64,000 nucleotides of DNA from an uncultured Paraburkholderia sp. (GTDB lineage Bacteria > Pseudomonadota > Gammaproteobacteria > Burkholderiales > Burkholderiaceae), in contig CALNWS010000002.1 of the NCBI GenBank assembly GCA_940747215.1, positions 1 to 64,000 on the forward strand, read 5' to 3'. The position numbers and the translations under genes are program-made. Shown here in pieces: positions 1-10,900 of this stretch. Positions within the stretch are counted from its first letter, which is position 1. Each line of letters begins with the position of its first letter. Below the pieces are notes generated by a model that saw only the letters and a list, made by a program, of their open reading frames with translations, was not told the DNA's origin and made no database searches.

Positions 1-224
1 AGTCCTGCGTGGTGTTGCCCAACACCGGTTCGTAACGATCCGCCTTGGTGATCAGTGCCTTCGGGTTGTCGGGGACCAGCAGCTCGGGTACGCCGCCCTG
101 GGATTCCAGCGCGTCAATCAGGCTGCCGATCCAGTCAGGCATGGCCTCGGAGCGCGTCGCGCACGCATACGTGTAATTCGACGCACCGAGGACGGCCAAG
201 AACACATGGGCCTTGAACGCGATG
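1..224 (-). mobile_element. IS21-family transposase IstA, internal fragment
   Basis: Read on the minus strand, this stretch encodes an IstA-like segment with the blocks FLAVLGASNYTYA, PDWIGSLIDALE and GGVPELLVPDNPKALITKA, typical of the integrase-type catalytic core of IS21 transposases. The reading frame is open to the left edge of the window, so the rest of the element lies outside. On the right it stops abruptly near base 224, where penicillin-binding-protein sequence begins on the other strand. There is no IstB and no terminal inverted repeat in view. It marks the left breakpoint of the inversion described for the penicillin-binding protein. Confidence 0.8.
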
Positions 225-850
225 CCATCCGTTTTGGCGTGCGCGGCGACGTCGCCAGCAAAATGGGCACGACGCAGGGCAACGCGGACGGCTGGTTCAT
301 CCGCAGCCGCAACTCGTGGCGGGCGCGTGGGTCGGATTCAACGACAGCCGCGTGACGTTGAGCAGCGACTACTGGGGGCAGGGCGCGCCCGATCGTCGGC
401 GATTTCTTCCAGCGCGCGCAGCGCTCGCGCCTGATCGACACGCGCGTGAAGTTCGATATGCAGCAGCTAGGTTGGTTCGCCGAGCATACCGACAGGCTGC
501 GCACGTGGTTCCAGCAACTGTTCCCGTCGAAGCCCGCGAAGCCGGATGTGCAGGCGCCGGTCGTCACGTCGACTGAGCCTTCGGCTCTTGCGATTGTGCC
601 GGAAACCTCAATGACGGCTTCCGCGCCCACGGCGGGTGCGTCGGCTGCGGACGCCGCGCGGGCCAACTCAATCCTGAACGGCGCGGTTGATGGCGAAGCG
701 CGCGGCAACGCGCAACCCGCGCTAGCGCCGACACCGACGCCCGACGATGTCGCGCCAGCGGACGCGGGCGGATCGGGTAGCGGTCAGCGGCAAAAAGGCG
801 CGCGCGGCAAGCTCGCGCTCATGCGCCCGTTCCCGCAAGTCGGCGGGAGC
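224..850 (+). pseudogene. Penicillin-binding protein 1A-like, displaced C-terminal fragment
   Basis: This is the end of a bifunctional class A penicillin-binding protein. The transpeptidase blocks FGVRGDVASKMGTTQGNADG and PQLVAGAWVGFNDSRVTL are visible, followed by VGDFFQRAQRSRLIDTRVKF and a proline/alanine-rich tail. The KTG box of the transpeptidase has become KMG, a C-to-T change. Two frameshifts, near 300 and 393, break the frame. The 5' part of the same gene is on the opposite strand at 3361-5244, which ends exactly where this piece begins in the protein. The natural stop is not clear; the frame runs on into the neighbouring transporter remnant. Confidence 0.85.
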
Positions 851-902
851 GGGTGCCTGCCAAAGCTCAATGAACGAGACTCGCGCAGCGTAACCGTAGC
901 GC

Positions 903-2137
903 TCACGCGCTCTTCAATATCGCGCCGCCGTGTTCCGGTATGTCACCCGCCGACGATTCCAGCGACACGTCGTGATGCAGCAACAGCACGGCGGCCACGC
1001 CCACCAGTCCCGCGCCGAAGCCGCCCGTGCTGTCCTTGATCCAACCCATCGCATACGGGCCGAAGAAGCCCGCCAGATTGCCGAGCGAATTGACCGCGGC
1101 GATGCCGCTGGCCGCCGCCGCGCCCGAGAGAAACGCGGCAGGCAACCGAAGATGCCGAAGCCCGCAATCGAAAGCGCGATCGCGACGTGACGCTTGCGCT
1201 CGAGCTTACGATCCGAATGACGGCCCCAGAACACCATGCTGATCACGCCGACGATATACGGTAGCGACGTCACGAAGCCCGTCTGCACGTTCGTGAGACT
1301 GAACGCCTTGACGATCTGCGGCAGGAAAAAGCTCAGGCCATAGTTGGTTGCATTCGCATCGCACCGAAGTAGATCAGCGCGACGGCGAGCACGCGCGGAT
1401 TGAAGAGCGCTTCTTTCACGCTGAACGCATGCACTGCCTCGCGATTTTCGCGCTCTTTCTGCTAACGGCTAACGAGCCACTCGCTCTCGTCGGCGGCGAG
1501 CCAAGTGGCGTTGGCGGGCTTGTCGGTCAGATAGAACAGCACGCAGATCGACAGCAGTAACGCGGGCGCCGCTTCGATCAGATAGACCCATTGCCAGCCG
1601 GCGGGCCGCCCATGCCGTCCATCGACAGCAGCGCGCCCGAAACCGGGCCGCCGATCACCGTCGAAAGCGGAATGGCCGCCATGAAATAGCCAACTACTCG
1701 GCCGCGATAAGCGGCCGGAAACCACAAAGTCAGCAAAAAGATGATGCCGGGAAAGAAGCCTGCTTCGGCCACGCCGAGCAGAATGCGTAAACCGTAAACA
1801 CGTGCGCGGGAGAAAGTCCCGTGAATTGTGCAATGTGCGGGATGTAGGCTATCGCGCCGGCCAAGATGTCCCACGTAAACATGATTCGCGCAATCCAGCG
1901 CCGCGCGCCGAATTTTTCGAGCAACAGATTGGAGCGCACTTCGAAGAAAAAGTACGCGATAAAGAAAATACCCGCTCCAAAACCAAAGGCGCTGGCAGAA
2001 AGGCCCAGCGCCTTGTTCATTTGCAGTGCAGCAAACCCGACGTTGACCCGGTCGAGATAGGAGATGAAATAACACACGATCAGGAACGGAATGAGCCGAA
2101 CCGTCACGCACTTCATGGTACGTGCTTCGATCTCCAT
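903..2137 (-). pseudogene. MFS transporter, anion:cation symporter type, decayed
   Basis: The reassembled protein resembles ACS-family (phthalate/glucarate-type) major facilitator permeases of about 430 residues, which import organic anions across the inner membrane. The start MEIEARTMKCVTVRLIPFL and the signature YFISYLDRVNVGFAALQM of helix 1 are present, then LGVAEAGFFPGIIFLLTLWF of the central region and NSLGNLAGFFGPYAMGWIKD near the end. At least four frameshifts separate these blocks. It lies inside the inverted 0.2-3.4 kb block and would be convergent with the penicillin-binding protein in the ancestral order. The substrate cannot be told from sequence. Confidence 0.85.
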
Positions 2138-2247
2138 CTCTGTCTCCTCCGGTGGGTGTCCGGCCTTTTGCGGCTGGTTTGAACGATGTCGTTACAGACT
2201 GGTCGCTGAACGCCCAATCCGGAAGAAATTTGCAAGCCGGGCGAACG

Positions 2248-3360
2248 TCACGTCCAGGGAATGTGAACCTTGTCCAGATTGCGATCGAGTTGGTAGGCCG
2301 CGCTAATCAGTGCAAGATGTGTGAGTGCCTGCGGGAAGTTGCCGATCGCCTCGCCGCTCGTTGCCACTTCTTCGGAAAAGAGGCCGACGTGATTCGCATA
2401 GGCCAGCATCTTTTCGAAAACGAAACGTCCTTCGTCGACGCGGCCCGCTCGGGCCAAGGCTTTCGCATACCAGAACGAGCATGCACTAAAGCCGCCTTCG
2501 ATGCCGGCGAAACCGTCGAACGTTTCACCACGTGTGTAGCGGAAAATCAGCGGATCGACGCGCAATTCGCCGCCGATCGCGTCGAGCGTGCTGATCCAGC
2601 GCGGATCGGTCGGGCCGATGAAACGCACGAGCGGCATCATCAGCGCGGACGCATCGAGCGTGTCGGATTGCGGTGTCTGTACGAATGAATTGAGCTTCTC
2701 GTTCCAGAAGTTCTCGTGAATGTCGCGGTGAATCGCATCGCGCGCTTCGAACCAGCTTTTGAGCGGCGCGGGCAGCGAGCGCTTTTCCGCGAGCCGTAGT
2801 GCGCGGTCTACCGTGACCCAGCACTATCAGGCGTGAATGAAGCAGCGGACGCAAACCGTTGCGGAACTCCCAGATGCCGTGATTCGGTTCACGCCAGTGT
2901 TCGATCACGTAATCCACGGTTCGTGTGACGTTACGCCAGCCTTCGTACGAAATCGCCGTGCCGTATTTGTTGTACAGATAGACCGCATCGAGTAACGCGC
3001 CGTACACGTCGAGTTGTGTCTGGTCGCGTGCGGCATTGCCGATCAGCGGCACGCTCGCGCTGCCGTCCGCGAGCGTCGGCACTTCAGTTTCCTCGGGCGG
3101 CGCTTCGCCATCGACGGTGTACATCACACGCAGCGAACCGTCCGAATCACAACGGCGGCTGCGCTCCGCAATCCACTTCATGAAGTTGCGCGCTTCGCCG
3201 GTGTAGCCGAGCTCGTAAGAGCGCGTAGACGGAGAAGGCGGCGTCGCGAATCCACGTGAAGCGATAGTCCCAGCGGCGCGAACCGCCCAAGGATTCGGCA
3301 AGGCCGAAGGTGGGCGCTGCAACGATCGCGCCGTGTTCGCTCGAACTCAGCAGCTTCAAC
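2248..3360 (-). pseudogene. Glycoside hydrolase family 15 protein, 5'-truncated and frameshifted
   Basis: The sequence matches the second half of GH15 glucoamylase/trehalase-like hydrolases: [17 protein letters not shown] and [20 protein letters not shown], which belong to the (alpha/alpha)6 catalytic barrel, then NKYGTAISYEGWRN and EPNHGIWEFRN. Such proteins are about 600 residues; the first roughly 220 are missing because the 5' end abuts penicillin-binding-protein sequence near 3360. Several frameshifts lie downstream. It was therefore cut by the same rearrangement that split the penicillin-binding protein, and its missing half may lie left of the window beside the IS21 fragment. Confidence 0.85.
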
Positions 3361-5244
3361 GTAAGCGATGCGAATCGTCGCGCCCGTGCCGCGGCTCACC
3401 ACATCGCGCATCACGTCGATGAGCTTCCGGTCGATGCTGACCGGCAACGCCTGCTCCGGCGCGACCGGCTCGAACTCGGCCAGCACGTCACCCTTACGAT
3501 TCTCGATGCGCGTGACCATGACCGGCTCCACATAGCCGCCGAGATTGGCGATCGTGCCATACATACGCCGACACCATTTCCTTCAGCGTGACAGGACTCG
3601 TGCCGAGCGCGAGCGACGGCACCGCGTCGAGTTCGCTGTCGCGCACGCCCATTGCGCGCGCGAGTCGCACGACCTTGCTCGGCCCGACCTGTTCCATCCG
3701 TTGCGCGGTGATCTGGTTACGCGAGTATACAAGGCCGTCGCGCAGGCTAATCGCGCGCATGCTCGTCGCCCGGACGCCAGATTTCGCCGCCTGCAAGCGG
3801 GATTTCGACGGCTTTATCGACCAGCGTGTCAGCGGGCTTCGCGCCGTTTTCGAAGGCGGCCGCGCAGACGAACGGCTTGAACGTCGAGCCCGGCTGAAGG
3901 CGCGCCTGCTGCACATGATCGAACGGATCCTGACTGAAGTCGCGGCTGCCGACCCATGCCTTAATCTGCCCCGTTGCGCGGGTCCATCGCGAGAAAATCG
4001 GCCTGCACGCGCGTCTTCGTCTCGCAGACCGACTTCACCAGATCGCGGTCGGATGCGATGCGTTTCAGGGCGTCTTCGTCGGTGAGGCCCGAATCTTTGG
4101 CCGCACGATAATCAAGCGTTTCGCGCAGGAAGGTTTGCAGCAGGTCCTTGCCGTTCGAACAGCCAGCGCGCGCCCCACGCCGCATTCGCGATGCCCTGCA
4201 ACTGGTTGCCCTGCAGCACCACGGCCTGCGTCGCCATGCTCTGCAGACGCGAATCGATCGTGGTGCGCACGACGAGCCCGTCAGAATACATATTGTAGTC
4301 GTTGCGGTCGGCCCACGAGGCGAGCCACTTGCGCAATTGCTGCGCGAAGTGCGGCGCTGGTCCGGGCAGTTCCGTCTGACGCTCGAAATCGAGGCGCAGC
4401 GGCTTGCGCTTGAGCGTCTCGTAGTTCGCGGGCGTGAGCTTGCCGTATTTCACCATCTGACCGAGCACCGTATTGCGCCGGTCCAGCGCGCGCTCCGGAT
4501 TGATCACCGGGTTGTAGTAGCTTTTGCCCTTCAGCATGCCCGCGAGCGTCGCGCTTTCCAGCACGTTCAGGTCGGACGCCGATTTGTCGAAATAAGGTGT
4601 GCGCGGCCATTTCGATGCCGTACGCGTTGTACAGGAACGGCACCGTATTCAGGTAGGTTTCGAGGATTTCGTCCTTCGTGTACAGCGCCTCGATCTTGAA
4701 CGCGGTAACTGCCTCTTTCTCAGCTTGCGCGTGAGCGTAAGCGTGGGCGCGCGGCCGATCTCGTCGGGATAGAGGTTACGCGCGAGTTGCTGCGTGATCG
4801 TCGAGCCGCCCTGGCGGTCGCCGGAAAACGTACGCAGCGCCGCCGACGCCGTGCGCCGCCAGTCGAGCCCGAAAATGCTGGTAGAAGCGGTGATCTTCGG
4901 TCGCGATCAGCGCGTTGACGACGTTCGGCGAAATTTCCTTGAGCGGCACCCATTCGCGGTTGGACGGCTTGAATTCGGCGAACAGCTTTGCCGTCGGCGG
5001 ACAGCACCTGCGCCGGCTGCTCGATCTTCGCCTTGCGGATATCGCCGATGCTCGGCGTGAACGGGATCAGCAGCACGTACAGCATGAAAACGAGCGGCAA
5101 CGCGGCGATCGCCTTCAGCACGCCGCGCCGCGTGGGATGCCGCAGATGCCAGAGCGCCTTGGCGACGAGCGGGTTCGCGAGCGTCAGCCCATGGGTCAGC
5201 CATCGGTCGAGGGCCGCGAAAATCGAGGAGGTGAGGCACGTCAC
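3361..5244 (-). pseudogene. Penicillin-binding protein 1A-like, N-terminal part
   Basis: This is the 5' part of a bifunctional peptidoglycan synthase. The order is a short cytoplasmic segment, one membrane anchor (about residues 42-62, [20 protein letters not shown]), a family 51 glycosyltransferase domain (remnants [18 protein letters not shown] and ESATLAGMLKGKSYYNP), and the start of the transpeptidase domain with its active-site box PGSTFKPF near 3880. The coding sequence stops in SRGTGATIR at 3361 and continues on the opposite strand at 224. Several frameshifts are also present, so inversion was not the only hit. It is divergent from fabV across about 150 bp. Confidence 0.85.
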
Positions 5245-5363
5245 GCTGCTTTACCATCTGCCGGGAAAGGCGCAATCCTACCAAGATGCAGCACGCAAGC
5301 CGATTTTTTGCCCGCCGCGGCCGCTTTCGGTTCGCGGCATTCGGGCAAACAGGCCAAGCCCAC

Positions 5364-5369
5364 TATAAT
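5364..5369 (+). promoter_or_regulatory. fabV -10 box
   Basis: A perfect TATAAT hexamer lies 29 bp before the fabV start codon. No convincing -35 box is seen at the usual spacing. A purine-rich ribosome-binding site, AAGAGG at 5386-5391, sits 6 bases before the ATG. Confidence 0.55.
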
Positions 5370-5397
5370 GTCACCAATTCCAAACAAGAGGTGCTTC

Positions 5398-6594
5398 ATG
5401 ATCATCAAACCGCGCGGGCGTGGCTTCATTTGCGTATCTACCCATCCGACCGGCTGCGAGGCCAACGTCAAGGAACAGATCGATTACGTCAAGGCTCAAG
5501 GCCCCATTGCCAACGGCCCGAAGAAGGTACTCGTGATTGGCGCCTCCACCGGTTACGGCCTTGCCGCGCGCATCAGCGCCGCGTTCGGCTCCGACGCCGC
5601 CACGCTCGGCGTGTTCTTCGAGCGCGCGGGCAGCGAGACCAAGGCCGGCACGGCGGGCTGGTACAACACGGCGGCCTTCGGGAAGTTCGCCGACGAAAAG
5701 GGCCTGTATGCGACCAGCATCAACGGCGACGCGTTCTCGGACGAAGCGAAGGCGCGCACGATCGAGGTCATCAAGCGCGATCTCGGTCAGGTCGATCTGG
5801 TGGCCTACAGCCTCGCCGCGCCGAAGCGCACGCATCCGAAAACCGGCGAAACCTTCACTTCCGTGCTCAAGCCGATCGGCAAAGCCGTGAACCTGCGCGG
5901 CATCGACACGGACAAGGAAGTCATCAAGGAAACCGTGCTCGAACCGGCCACGCAGGCCGAGATCGACCAGACGGTCGTCGTAATGGGCGGTGAAGACTGG
6001 CAGATGTGGATCGACGCACTGGCCGACGCGGGCATGCTCGCCGACGGTGCGAAAACCACCGCCTTCACGTACCTCGGCGAGAAAATCACGCACGATATCT
6101 ACTGGAACGGTTCGATTGGCGCAGCCAAGAAGGATCTGGACCAGAAGGTGCTGGGCATCCGTGAAAAACTCGCGGCCAAGGGTGGCGACGCGCGCGTGGC
6201 CGTGCTGAAAGCGGTTGTCACGCAGGCGAGCTCTGCCATTCCGATGATGCCGCTCTACCTCTCGCTGCTCTTCAAGGTGATGAAGGAAAAAGGCACGCAC
6301 GAAGGCTGCATCGAGCAGGTGTACGGTTTGTACAAGGACAGCCTCTACGGCGCGAAGCCGCATATCGACGGCGAAGGCCGTCTGCGCGCCGACTACAAGG
6401 AACTCGATCCCGAAGTGCAGGACAAGGTCCAGGCGCTGTGGAATCAGGTCACCAATGACAATATCTATGAACTGACCGATTTCAGCGGCTACAAGACGGA
6501 TTTCCTGCGTCTGTTCGGCTTCGAAATCGCGGGCGTGGATTACGACGCGGACGTGAACCCCGACGTGCAGATTCCGAAGCTCGTGCAGCTTTAA
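5398..6594 (+). CDS. fabV: Enoyl-[acyl-carrier-protein] reductase FabV
   Basis: FabV performs the last, NADH-dependent reduction of each fatty-acid elongation cycle and is the triclosan-resistant alternative to FabI. The protein is 398 residues, the normal family length, and starts with the family's conserved [14 protein letters not shown] Rossmann-type nucleotide-binding region ([16 protein letters not shown], about residues 43-58) and the diagnostic Tyr-X8-Lys active site ([10 protein letters not shown], about residues 235-244) are intact. An upstream in-frame extension of the reading frame is ignored because the family start, the AAGAGG site and the TATAAT box all support 5398. It is one of the few undamaged genes here, as expected for a possibly essential lipid-synthesis function. 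Confidence 0.97.
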   Translation: MIIKPRGRGFICVSTHPTGCEANVKEQIDYVKAQGPIANGPKKVLVIGASTGYGLAARISAAFGSDAATLGVFFERAGSETKAGTAGWYNTAAFGKFADEKGLYATSINGDAFSDEAKARTIEVIKRDLGQVDLVAYSLAAPKRTHPKTGETFTSVLKPIGKAVNLRGIDTDKEVIKETVLEPATQAEIDQTVVVMGGEDWQMWIDALADAGMLADGAKTTAFTYLGEKITHDIYWNGSIGAAKKDLDQKVLGIREKLAAKGGDARVAVLKAVVTQASSAIPMMPLYLSLLFKVMKEKGTHEGCIEQVYGLYKDSLYGAKPHIDGEGRLRADYKELDPEVQDKVQALWNQVTNDNIYELTDFSGYKTDFLRLFGFEIAGVDYDADVNPDVQIPKLVQL

Positions 6595-6669
6595 TACACG
6601 TTATTGGGCGGAGCCATTCGTGCTCCGCTCTCTACTGCTTCTACTGTACCTCTTTGCAATACCTCCACG

Positions 6670-7306
6670 CTACGCTGCGCCGTCACGCCGGGATTGCGCG
6701 ACGTAACCGTCCACCGCACGCGCATCACGCGCACTTCCAGCGCGGCGGCGTCGCGTTCGTTGTGCTCGCCTGCTCCATCCGTCATGCCCCGCACGATCGA
6801 GATCAGATGGCGCGTCACCCAGCCTGCGTCCGGCAGATCGGGTGCGCCCGGCTTCATTCACGGTGAGCGCTTCGAGCACCACACCGTGCATCACCTCCCC
6901 GACGCGCTGATGCCGCTCATCCAGCGGCAGACACCGTTCCTCGAAATCGATCACACGTACGAGCACCGGCCGCCGCATTTGATGTGCGACCGCCGCGCGC
7001 ACCATCGTCCGCACGCAGTCGCGTGAACCTGCCTCGCGCGAGGCCGCCTCCACGTCCGCGAGCAGCTGCGCGGTTTCCGCTCGATCAGCGCCACAGTAAG
7101 CGCATCGCGATTCGGAAAGTATTGATAAAGCGAGCCGATGCTGACGCCGGCCCGCTCCGCGACCGCGTTGGTCGTTCACGCGGCGATGCCTTGCGTCTCC
7201 GGAATGCGAGCGGCGGCCTCCAGAACGGCCTCGACGGTTTGTGCCGAACGCCGCTGAATCGGTGATTTACGGGGCTTCAGACGCTGTGACGCGGGTGTTT
7301 GAGCCA
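6670..7306 (-). pseudogene. TetR-family regulator, decayed
   Basis: The reconstructed start is MAQTPASQRLKPRKSPIQRR, followed by a TetR helix-turn-helix (SAQTVEAVLEAAARIPETQG, then AERAGVSIGSLYQYFPNRDA). An in-frame TGA interrupts the helix-turn-helix near residue 34, and several frameshifts scramble the ligand-binding domain, of which HLISIVRGMTDGAGEHNERD and AVDGYVAQS remain. The gene is divergent from the darcynin remnant, with a dyad operator between them, so it was probably the local repressor. Confidence 0.85.
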
Positions 7307-7327
7307 TGGCTGAAAGCGGGTTTAAAC

Positions 7328-7343
7328 ACGAGCGATTACTCGT
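7328..7343. promoter_or_regulatory. Probable TetR operator
   Basis: The inverted repeat ACGAG-N6-CTCGT lies between the divergent TetR and darcynin remnants, which is where a TetR-type self-regulating operator is expected. The link to this regulator is inferred from position only. Confidence 0.5.
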
Positions 7344-7473
7344 ATTCTAAATCTGTTTTCACGGCGGACGCAGCGGCAAGCAAGGCAAGCGAGCCGCACA
7401 CGCTCCCGAACTTTAAACCGACACCCTCATTCAGGAACCAATCACCATGACCTCAGCACGCGAAGCCTCCGTT

Positions 7474-7804
7474 ATGACCGTATTCATGCTCGTCAAATCG
7501 ACACGCGCCTAGCTCGACCTACCCGCCGACGCACGCCAGCGCGCTTGCCGAGCACGTCGAACCGACGTTCAAAGCGCACGCGAACGAAGTGACGATGCGT
7601 TCGTACGATATCGAGTTCTACTCTGCCCGAGTGACGGACATCTGGATTTTCGACGTGACGAACCACAGCGTGTACGAAACCGTGGTCGAAGCCTTGCGCG
7701 AAACGCCCTTTTGGGACCGCTATTTCGAAGTCCTCGAAATTCTGCCGGGCGTGGAAAACGTGGTTGCGAAGGACTTTGGACGTGCTGCGGAACGAGCGGT
7801 TTAA
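7474..7804 (+). pseudogene. Darcynin-family protein, decayed
   Basis: Darcynins are small (about 110 residues) proteins of unknown biochemical role, often beside a TetR or LysR gene. The start MTVFMLVKSTRA is followed by an in-frame TAG, and a frameshift lies before the second half, which is well preserved: MRSYDIEFYSARVTDIWIFD and ALRETPFWDRYFEVLEILPG. It may have been controlled by the divergent TetR gene. There is no intact reading frame for the whole protein. Confidence 0.75.
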
Positions 7805-7827
7805 GCGCTTTGACGGAGGCGGCAGCC

Positions 7828-8202
7828 TCAGCAGGGAAACTTGCCTTGCAGCGAGCGCAGGATCGCGAAGCCGATCGGGAAATCGTCGGAAATGCCGGGA
7901 TGGTTATTGAAAAACGCATCCAGTAGCGGATAAACGTTCTGATTGCCGATAGGCAGCGTGTTGGGCGGGCAGAAAAGCGGCGGACGCTTCTTCGAAACCA
8001 GATCGCTATTGGCCCAGCCGAGCGCGTTGATCGTGCCGGTGATGTAGGCGGCGTACACCGAGTTGTTGTCGGCGTGCGCCCATTTCTTGTACTGGGCGGC
8101 CGTCATTTCGGCGCTCGCGTCGAGCACGAAAAAGAGTGCCAGCAGAACCGGAACCTGAATAACCGCATGATGAAGCCTTGAGCCGTGTAGCGAATGCGGC
8201 AT
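7828..8202 (-). CDS. Small exported protein, Rap1a/Tai-like
   Basis: The C-terminal 90 residues, with KKWAHADNNSVYAAYITGTI, LFCPPNTLPIGNQNVYPLLD and a final GKFPC, resemble the Rap1a/Tai family of small periplasmic proteins that includes type VI immunity proteins; two cysteines, one close to the C-terminus, are typical. A hydrophobic export signal (VPVLLALFFVLDASA) precedes it. The start is uncertain: the only ATG in frame, at 8202, adds an unusual stretch before the signal, and another frame offers MRLFRFRF, so a frameshift in the signal peptide is possible. No toxin gene is adjacent. Confidence 0.55.
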   Translation of the reverse strand: MPHSLHGSRLHHAVIQVPVLLALFFVLDASAEMTAAQYKKWAHADNNSVYAAYITGTINALGWANSDLVSKKRPPLFCPPNTLPIGNQNVYPLLDAFFNNHPGISDDFPIGFAILRSLQGKFPC

Positions 8203-8314
8203 TGTAGGCGTGTCTCGCGGCGGCGCGCATGCAGTCGTGCAACCGTAAGTATTACGAGGGATTCTGTAAGCGTCGGCGGGCGTATCAGGGTTTCGGCGGG
8301 TTCGAGGTGCACAC

Positions 8315-8946
8315 TTACGGCGTGCCGCTGCGGCAATACTCGCGATAGCCTTCGCGCTCCGCGAGACGCTCCATATACGCGCTTATCGCGGCGAAATGCG
8401 CGTGCTCGAGCGGCGTTTCGAGCCAGCGGTTGATCAAGAGCGCGATGGGAATGTCGGCGAGCGAAAAATGCCGCCCGGCGATGTAGGTGCCGGTGTGCTG
8501 CAACTGTCCTTCGACAATCGCCATATGGCGCTCCCAGTTCCTCCACGAAAGCGCGACCTGCTCCGCGTCCTGATGCGCCGGCGAATGACGCACGCGCGCG
8601 AGAAACGCATAGCTCCACGAGCGATTCAATTTGCTTGCCTGCCAGTCGATCCACTGGTCGCAGCGTGCGCGAGCGTAGACGTCGGCGGGATACAACAGTG
8701 CGTCGCGCTAATAGCGGCCGGCCAGATAACGGATGATCGAATTCGACTCCCACAACACGAACTCGCCATCCCTGATGACGGGCACCATGAGGTTCGGATT
8801 GAGCGCGCGAAACAGGGGATCGTCGAGCGGGCGGAAACCCAAGCCCCAGCCCAGTCTTCCTGTTCGAACGGTAACCGAAGTTCCGCGCACGTCCACAGCA
8901 CTTTGCGCACATTGATGGATGACGCCTTCCCGAGGATCTGGAGCAT
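8315..8946 (-). pseudogene. Glutathione S-transferase, decayed
   Basis: The thioredoxin-fold N-terminal domain is recognisable as [40 protein letters not shown] and [12 protein letters not shown], and the helical C-terminal domain as [18 protein letters not shown] through HFSLADIPIALLINRW. A frameshift lies after EQEDW, and a TAG follows YLAGRY at the domain boundary. The intact family length is about 210 residues. It would have been a cytosolic glutathione-conjugating enzyme; the substrate is unknown. Confidence 0.88.
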
Positions 8947-9079
8947 GTTTGACAGGCCTGTTGGTTGTAGTCGCGGCTTCATGCACAGTGTGCGGGAAAC
9001 GCAGGGCGTCGGGCAAGACCGGTGCCTGCGTGCCCTAGGTTGTCTTGCATCGCCTTGAAAAGCCTTGCAACTGGATAGG

Positions 9080-9985
9080 TCACTTCGCGAGCGTGCGCTG
9101 CCCGACGATCATGTCGTACAGCGCCTGCGCCGCGGGCGATAGCTGCGCCGTCTTGCCGCGTGACCAGCACCAGCGTACGCGAGACCACGGGCCGCGTGAG
9201 TTCGATCGTCCGTACGGTGGGATACGCGCGCCCTCCTGCAACGCGAGCGCCGGCACCACGGCCACGCCCACACCCTGTGCGACGAGGCCGACTGCTGTCG
9301 AACTACGCTGGACCTCGTAGAACGAACGCAGCGACACACCGCTCGTTTCGAGCGCCATGTCGAGCAGCGCGCGATTGCCGCTCACCTCGCCCGCGAAAAT
9401 CAGCGGATACGACTGCAACTGACGCCACGCGATGCGTTTGCGTTTCGCGAGCGGATGGTCCTCGTGACAGATCAGCACGTAGCGGTAGCGGTCTTCGGTG
9501 AGCGGCACACTCGTCAGATCGGGATGATGTTCACCCTGTATGTTGATGCCGAATTCCACCTCGCGCCTGAGCACGGCCGCCTCCACCGCCGACAAAGCGT
9601 GGTCGGGAATCCGGATACGGTTATGCGGATAACGCGTGGCGTACGCCTGCAGAATGCGCGGCAGATATTGCACCCCGACTGTAGGCACACACGCCATCGA
9701 CACATCGCCGTGACGCGCGACAACCGTTTCGCGTATCTCGACGAGCGTGTCGGCGAGTTCGCCAAGCAGGCGCCGTGCCTGCGGAAGAAAGCCAAGACCG
9801 ATTTCCGTGAGCGCCATGGAGCGCGTGGTGCGCTCGATCAGCGTCACGCCAAGATAGGTTTCGAGCTTGCGCAGACGCTGCGTGATCGCCGTCTGCGTGA
9901 CGTGGAGCGATTCGGCCGCACTCTGGAAACTGCCGCGATCCGCAATGGCCACGAAGGCCTGTACACCGAGGGTGTCGATTTTCAT
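9080..9985 (-). CDS. LysR-family regulator with a compensated double frameshift
   Basis: This is a full-length 301-residue LysR regulator: an N-terminal winged helix ([20 protein letters not shown], about residues 11-30, and [19 protein letters not shown]), then a periplasmic-binding-like effector domain. Between about 9145 and 9228 the frame in use reads [19 protein letters not shown], whereas the adjacent frame reads the family-like [20 protein letters not shown]. Two opposite indels therefore scramble about 28 residues near the C-terminus while keeping the stop. Whether the protein still folds is uncertain. It is divergent from tam and may have regulated it. Confidence 0.75.
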   Translation of the reverse strand: MKIDTLGVQAFVAIADRGSFQSAAESLHVTQTAITQRLRKLETYLGVTLIERTTRSMALTEIGLGFLPQARRLLGELADTLVEIRETVVARHGDVSMACVPTVGVQYLPRILQAYATRYPHNRIRIPDHALSAVEAAVLRREVEFGINIQGEHHPDLTSVPLTEDRYRYVLICHEDHPLAKRKRIAWRQLQSYPLIFAGEVSGNRALLDMALETSGVSLRSFYEVQRSSTAVGLVAQGVGVAVVPALALQEGARIPPYGRSNSRGPWSRVRWCWSRGKTAQLSPAAQALYDMIVGQRTLAK

Positions 9986-10123
9986 CAGAAAAATGCAGCA
10001 ATCGCAAAGATAAATTCATTTTATGTGAGCCCGGTTGCCAAAGAGAATGTACGGATAGGCTTGAATTCAGCCTCAGGATCAGCCTCGAAATCGGGCTCAA
10101 AATCGGCAAAACAGGAGCGGGAA

Positions 10124-10900
10124 ATGACATCGAAAACAGACTGGCACGCGAGCAGTACGTGAAGTTCGAGGACGAGCGCACGCGTCCGGTGAAGGATCTG
10201 CTCGCGGCGGTACCGGTAACCGAAGTGCGGCTCGCCGTGGATATCGGCTGCGGACCGGGCAATTCCACCGAGGCGCTGGCCGCACGCATGCCGGGCGCAG
10301 CAGTGAGCGGAATCGACAGTTCCTCTTACATGATCGTGGCGGCAAAGAAACGCCTGCCGCCATTCCAGTTCGACGTCATGGACATTTCGACGTGGGGCGC
10401 CGCCGGCCCCTACGACCTGATTCTCGCGAATGCCGTCATGCAATGGGTGCCGGACCACGAGCAGCTCTTTCCGTCGCTCGTGGAGAAACTCGCGCCGGGC
10501 GGCAGCCTCGCCGTGCAGATGCCGGACAATCTGGACGAACCTGCGCACCGTCTGCTGCGCGAAATCGCCGTGGACGGTTCGTGGGCGGACACGCTCAAGG
10601 GCGTGGAGCGCACCATGCGGCACGGTGCCGGCTGGTATTACACGCTGCTCAAGCCGCTCTGCACGCGCGTGGATGTGTGGCGCACCACCTAATCATCACC
10701 CGCTCGCGGGCGGTGCGGATGCCGTTGTCGAATGGTTCAAGGGCAGCGCGCTGCGGCCGTTTCTGGCGAAACTGGATGGCGCCGACGAAGTCGCTTTTCT
10801 CGCGCGCTACCGGGACGAAGTGGCAAAAGCCTATCCGGCGCTCGACGACGGCACCGTGTTGCTGCCGTTCCCGCGGCTTTTCATCGTGGCGACGCGCTAG
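10124..10900 (+). pseudogene. tam: Trans-aconitate 2-methyltransferase, two frameshifts
   Basis: Tam methylates trans-aconitate with S-adenosylmethionine in the cytosol, removing an aconitase inhibitor. The SAM-binding motif VDIGCGPGNSTEALA, the post-motif [15 protein letters not shown] and the late block [20 protein letters not shown] all match. One base is missing in WHAS-QYVKFED near 10155, and one is gained near 10690, giving a TAA. The middle, 178 residues, remains open. The normal length is about 258 residues, which the reassembled protein matches. Confidence 0.9.

Noticed and set aside
446..1039. A separate Pro/Ala-rich gene on the plus strand
   Set aside because: Its start continues the penicillin-binding-protein C-terminus, and its end overlaps the transporter remnant in an unrelated frame.
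4915..5397. A 559-residue FabV with an N-terminal extension
   Set aside because: The extension is antisense penicillin-binding-protein sequence; the FabV family start, ribosome-binding site and -10 box lie at 5364-5398.
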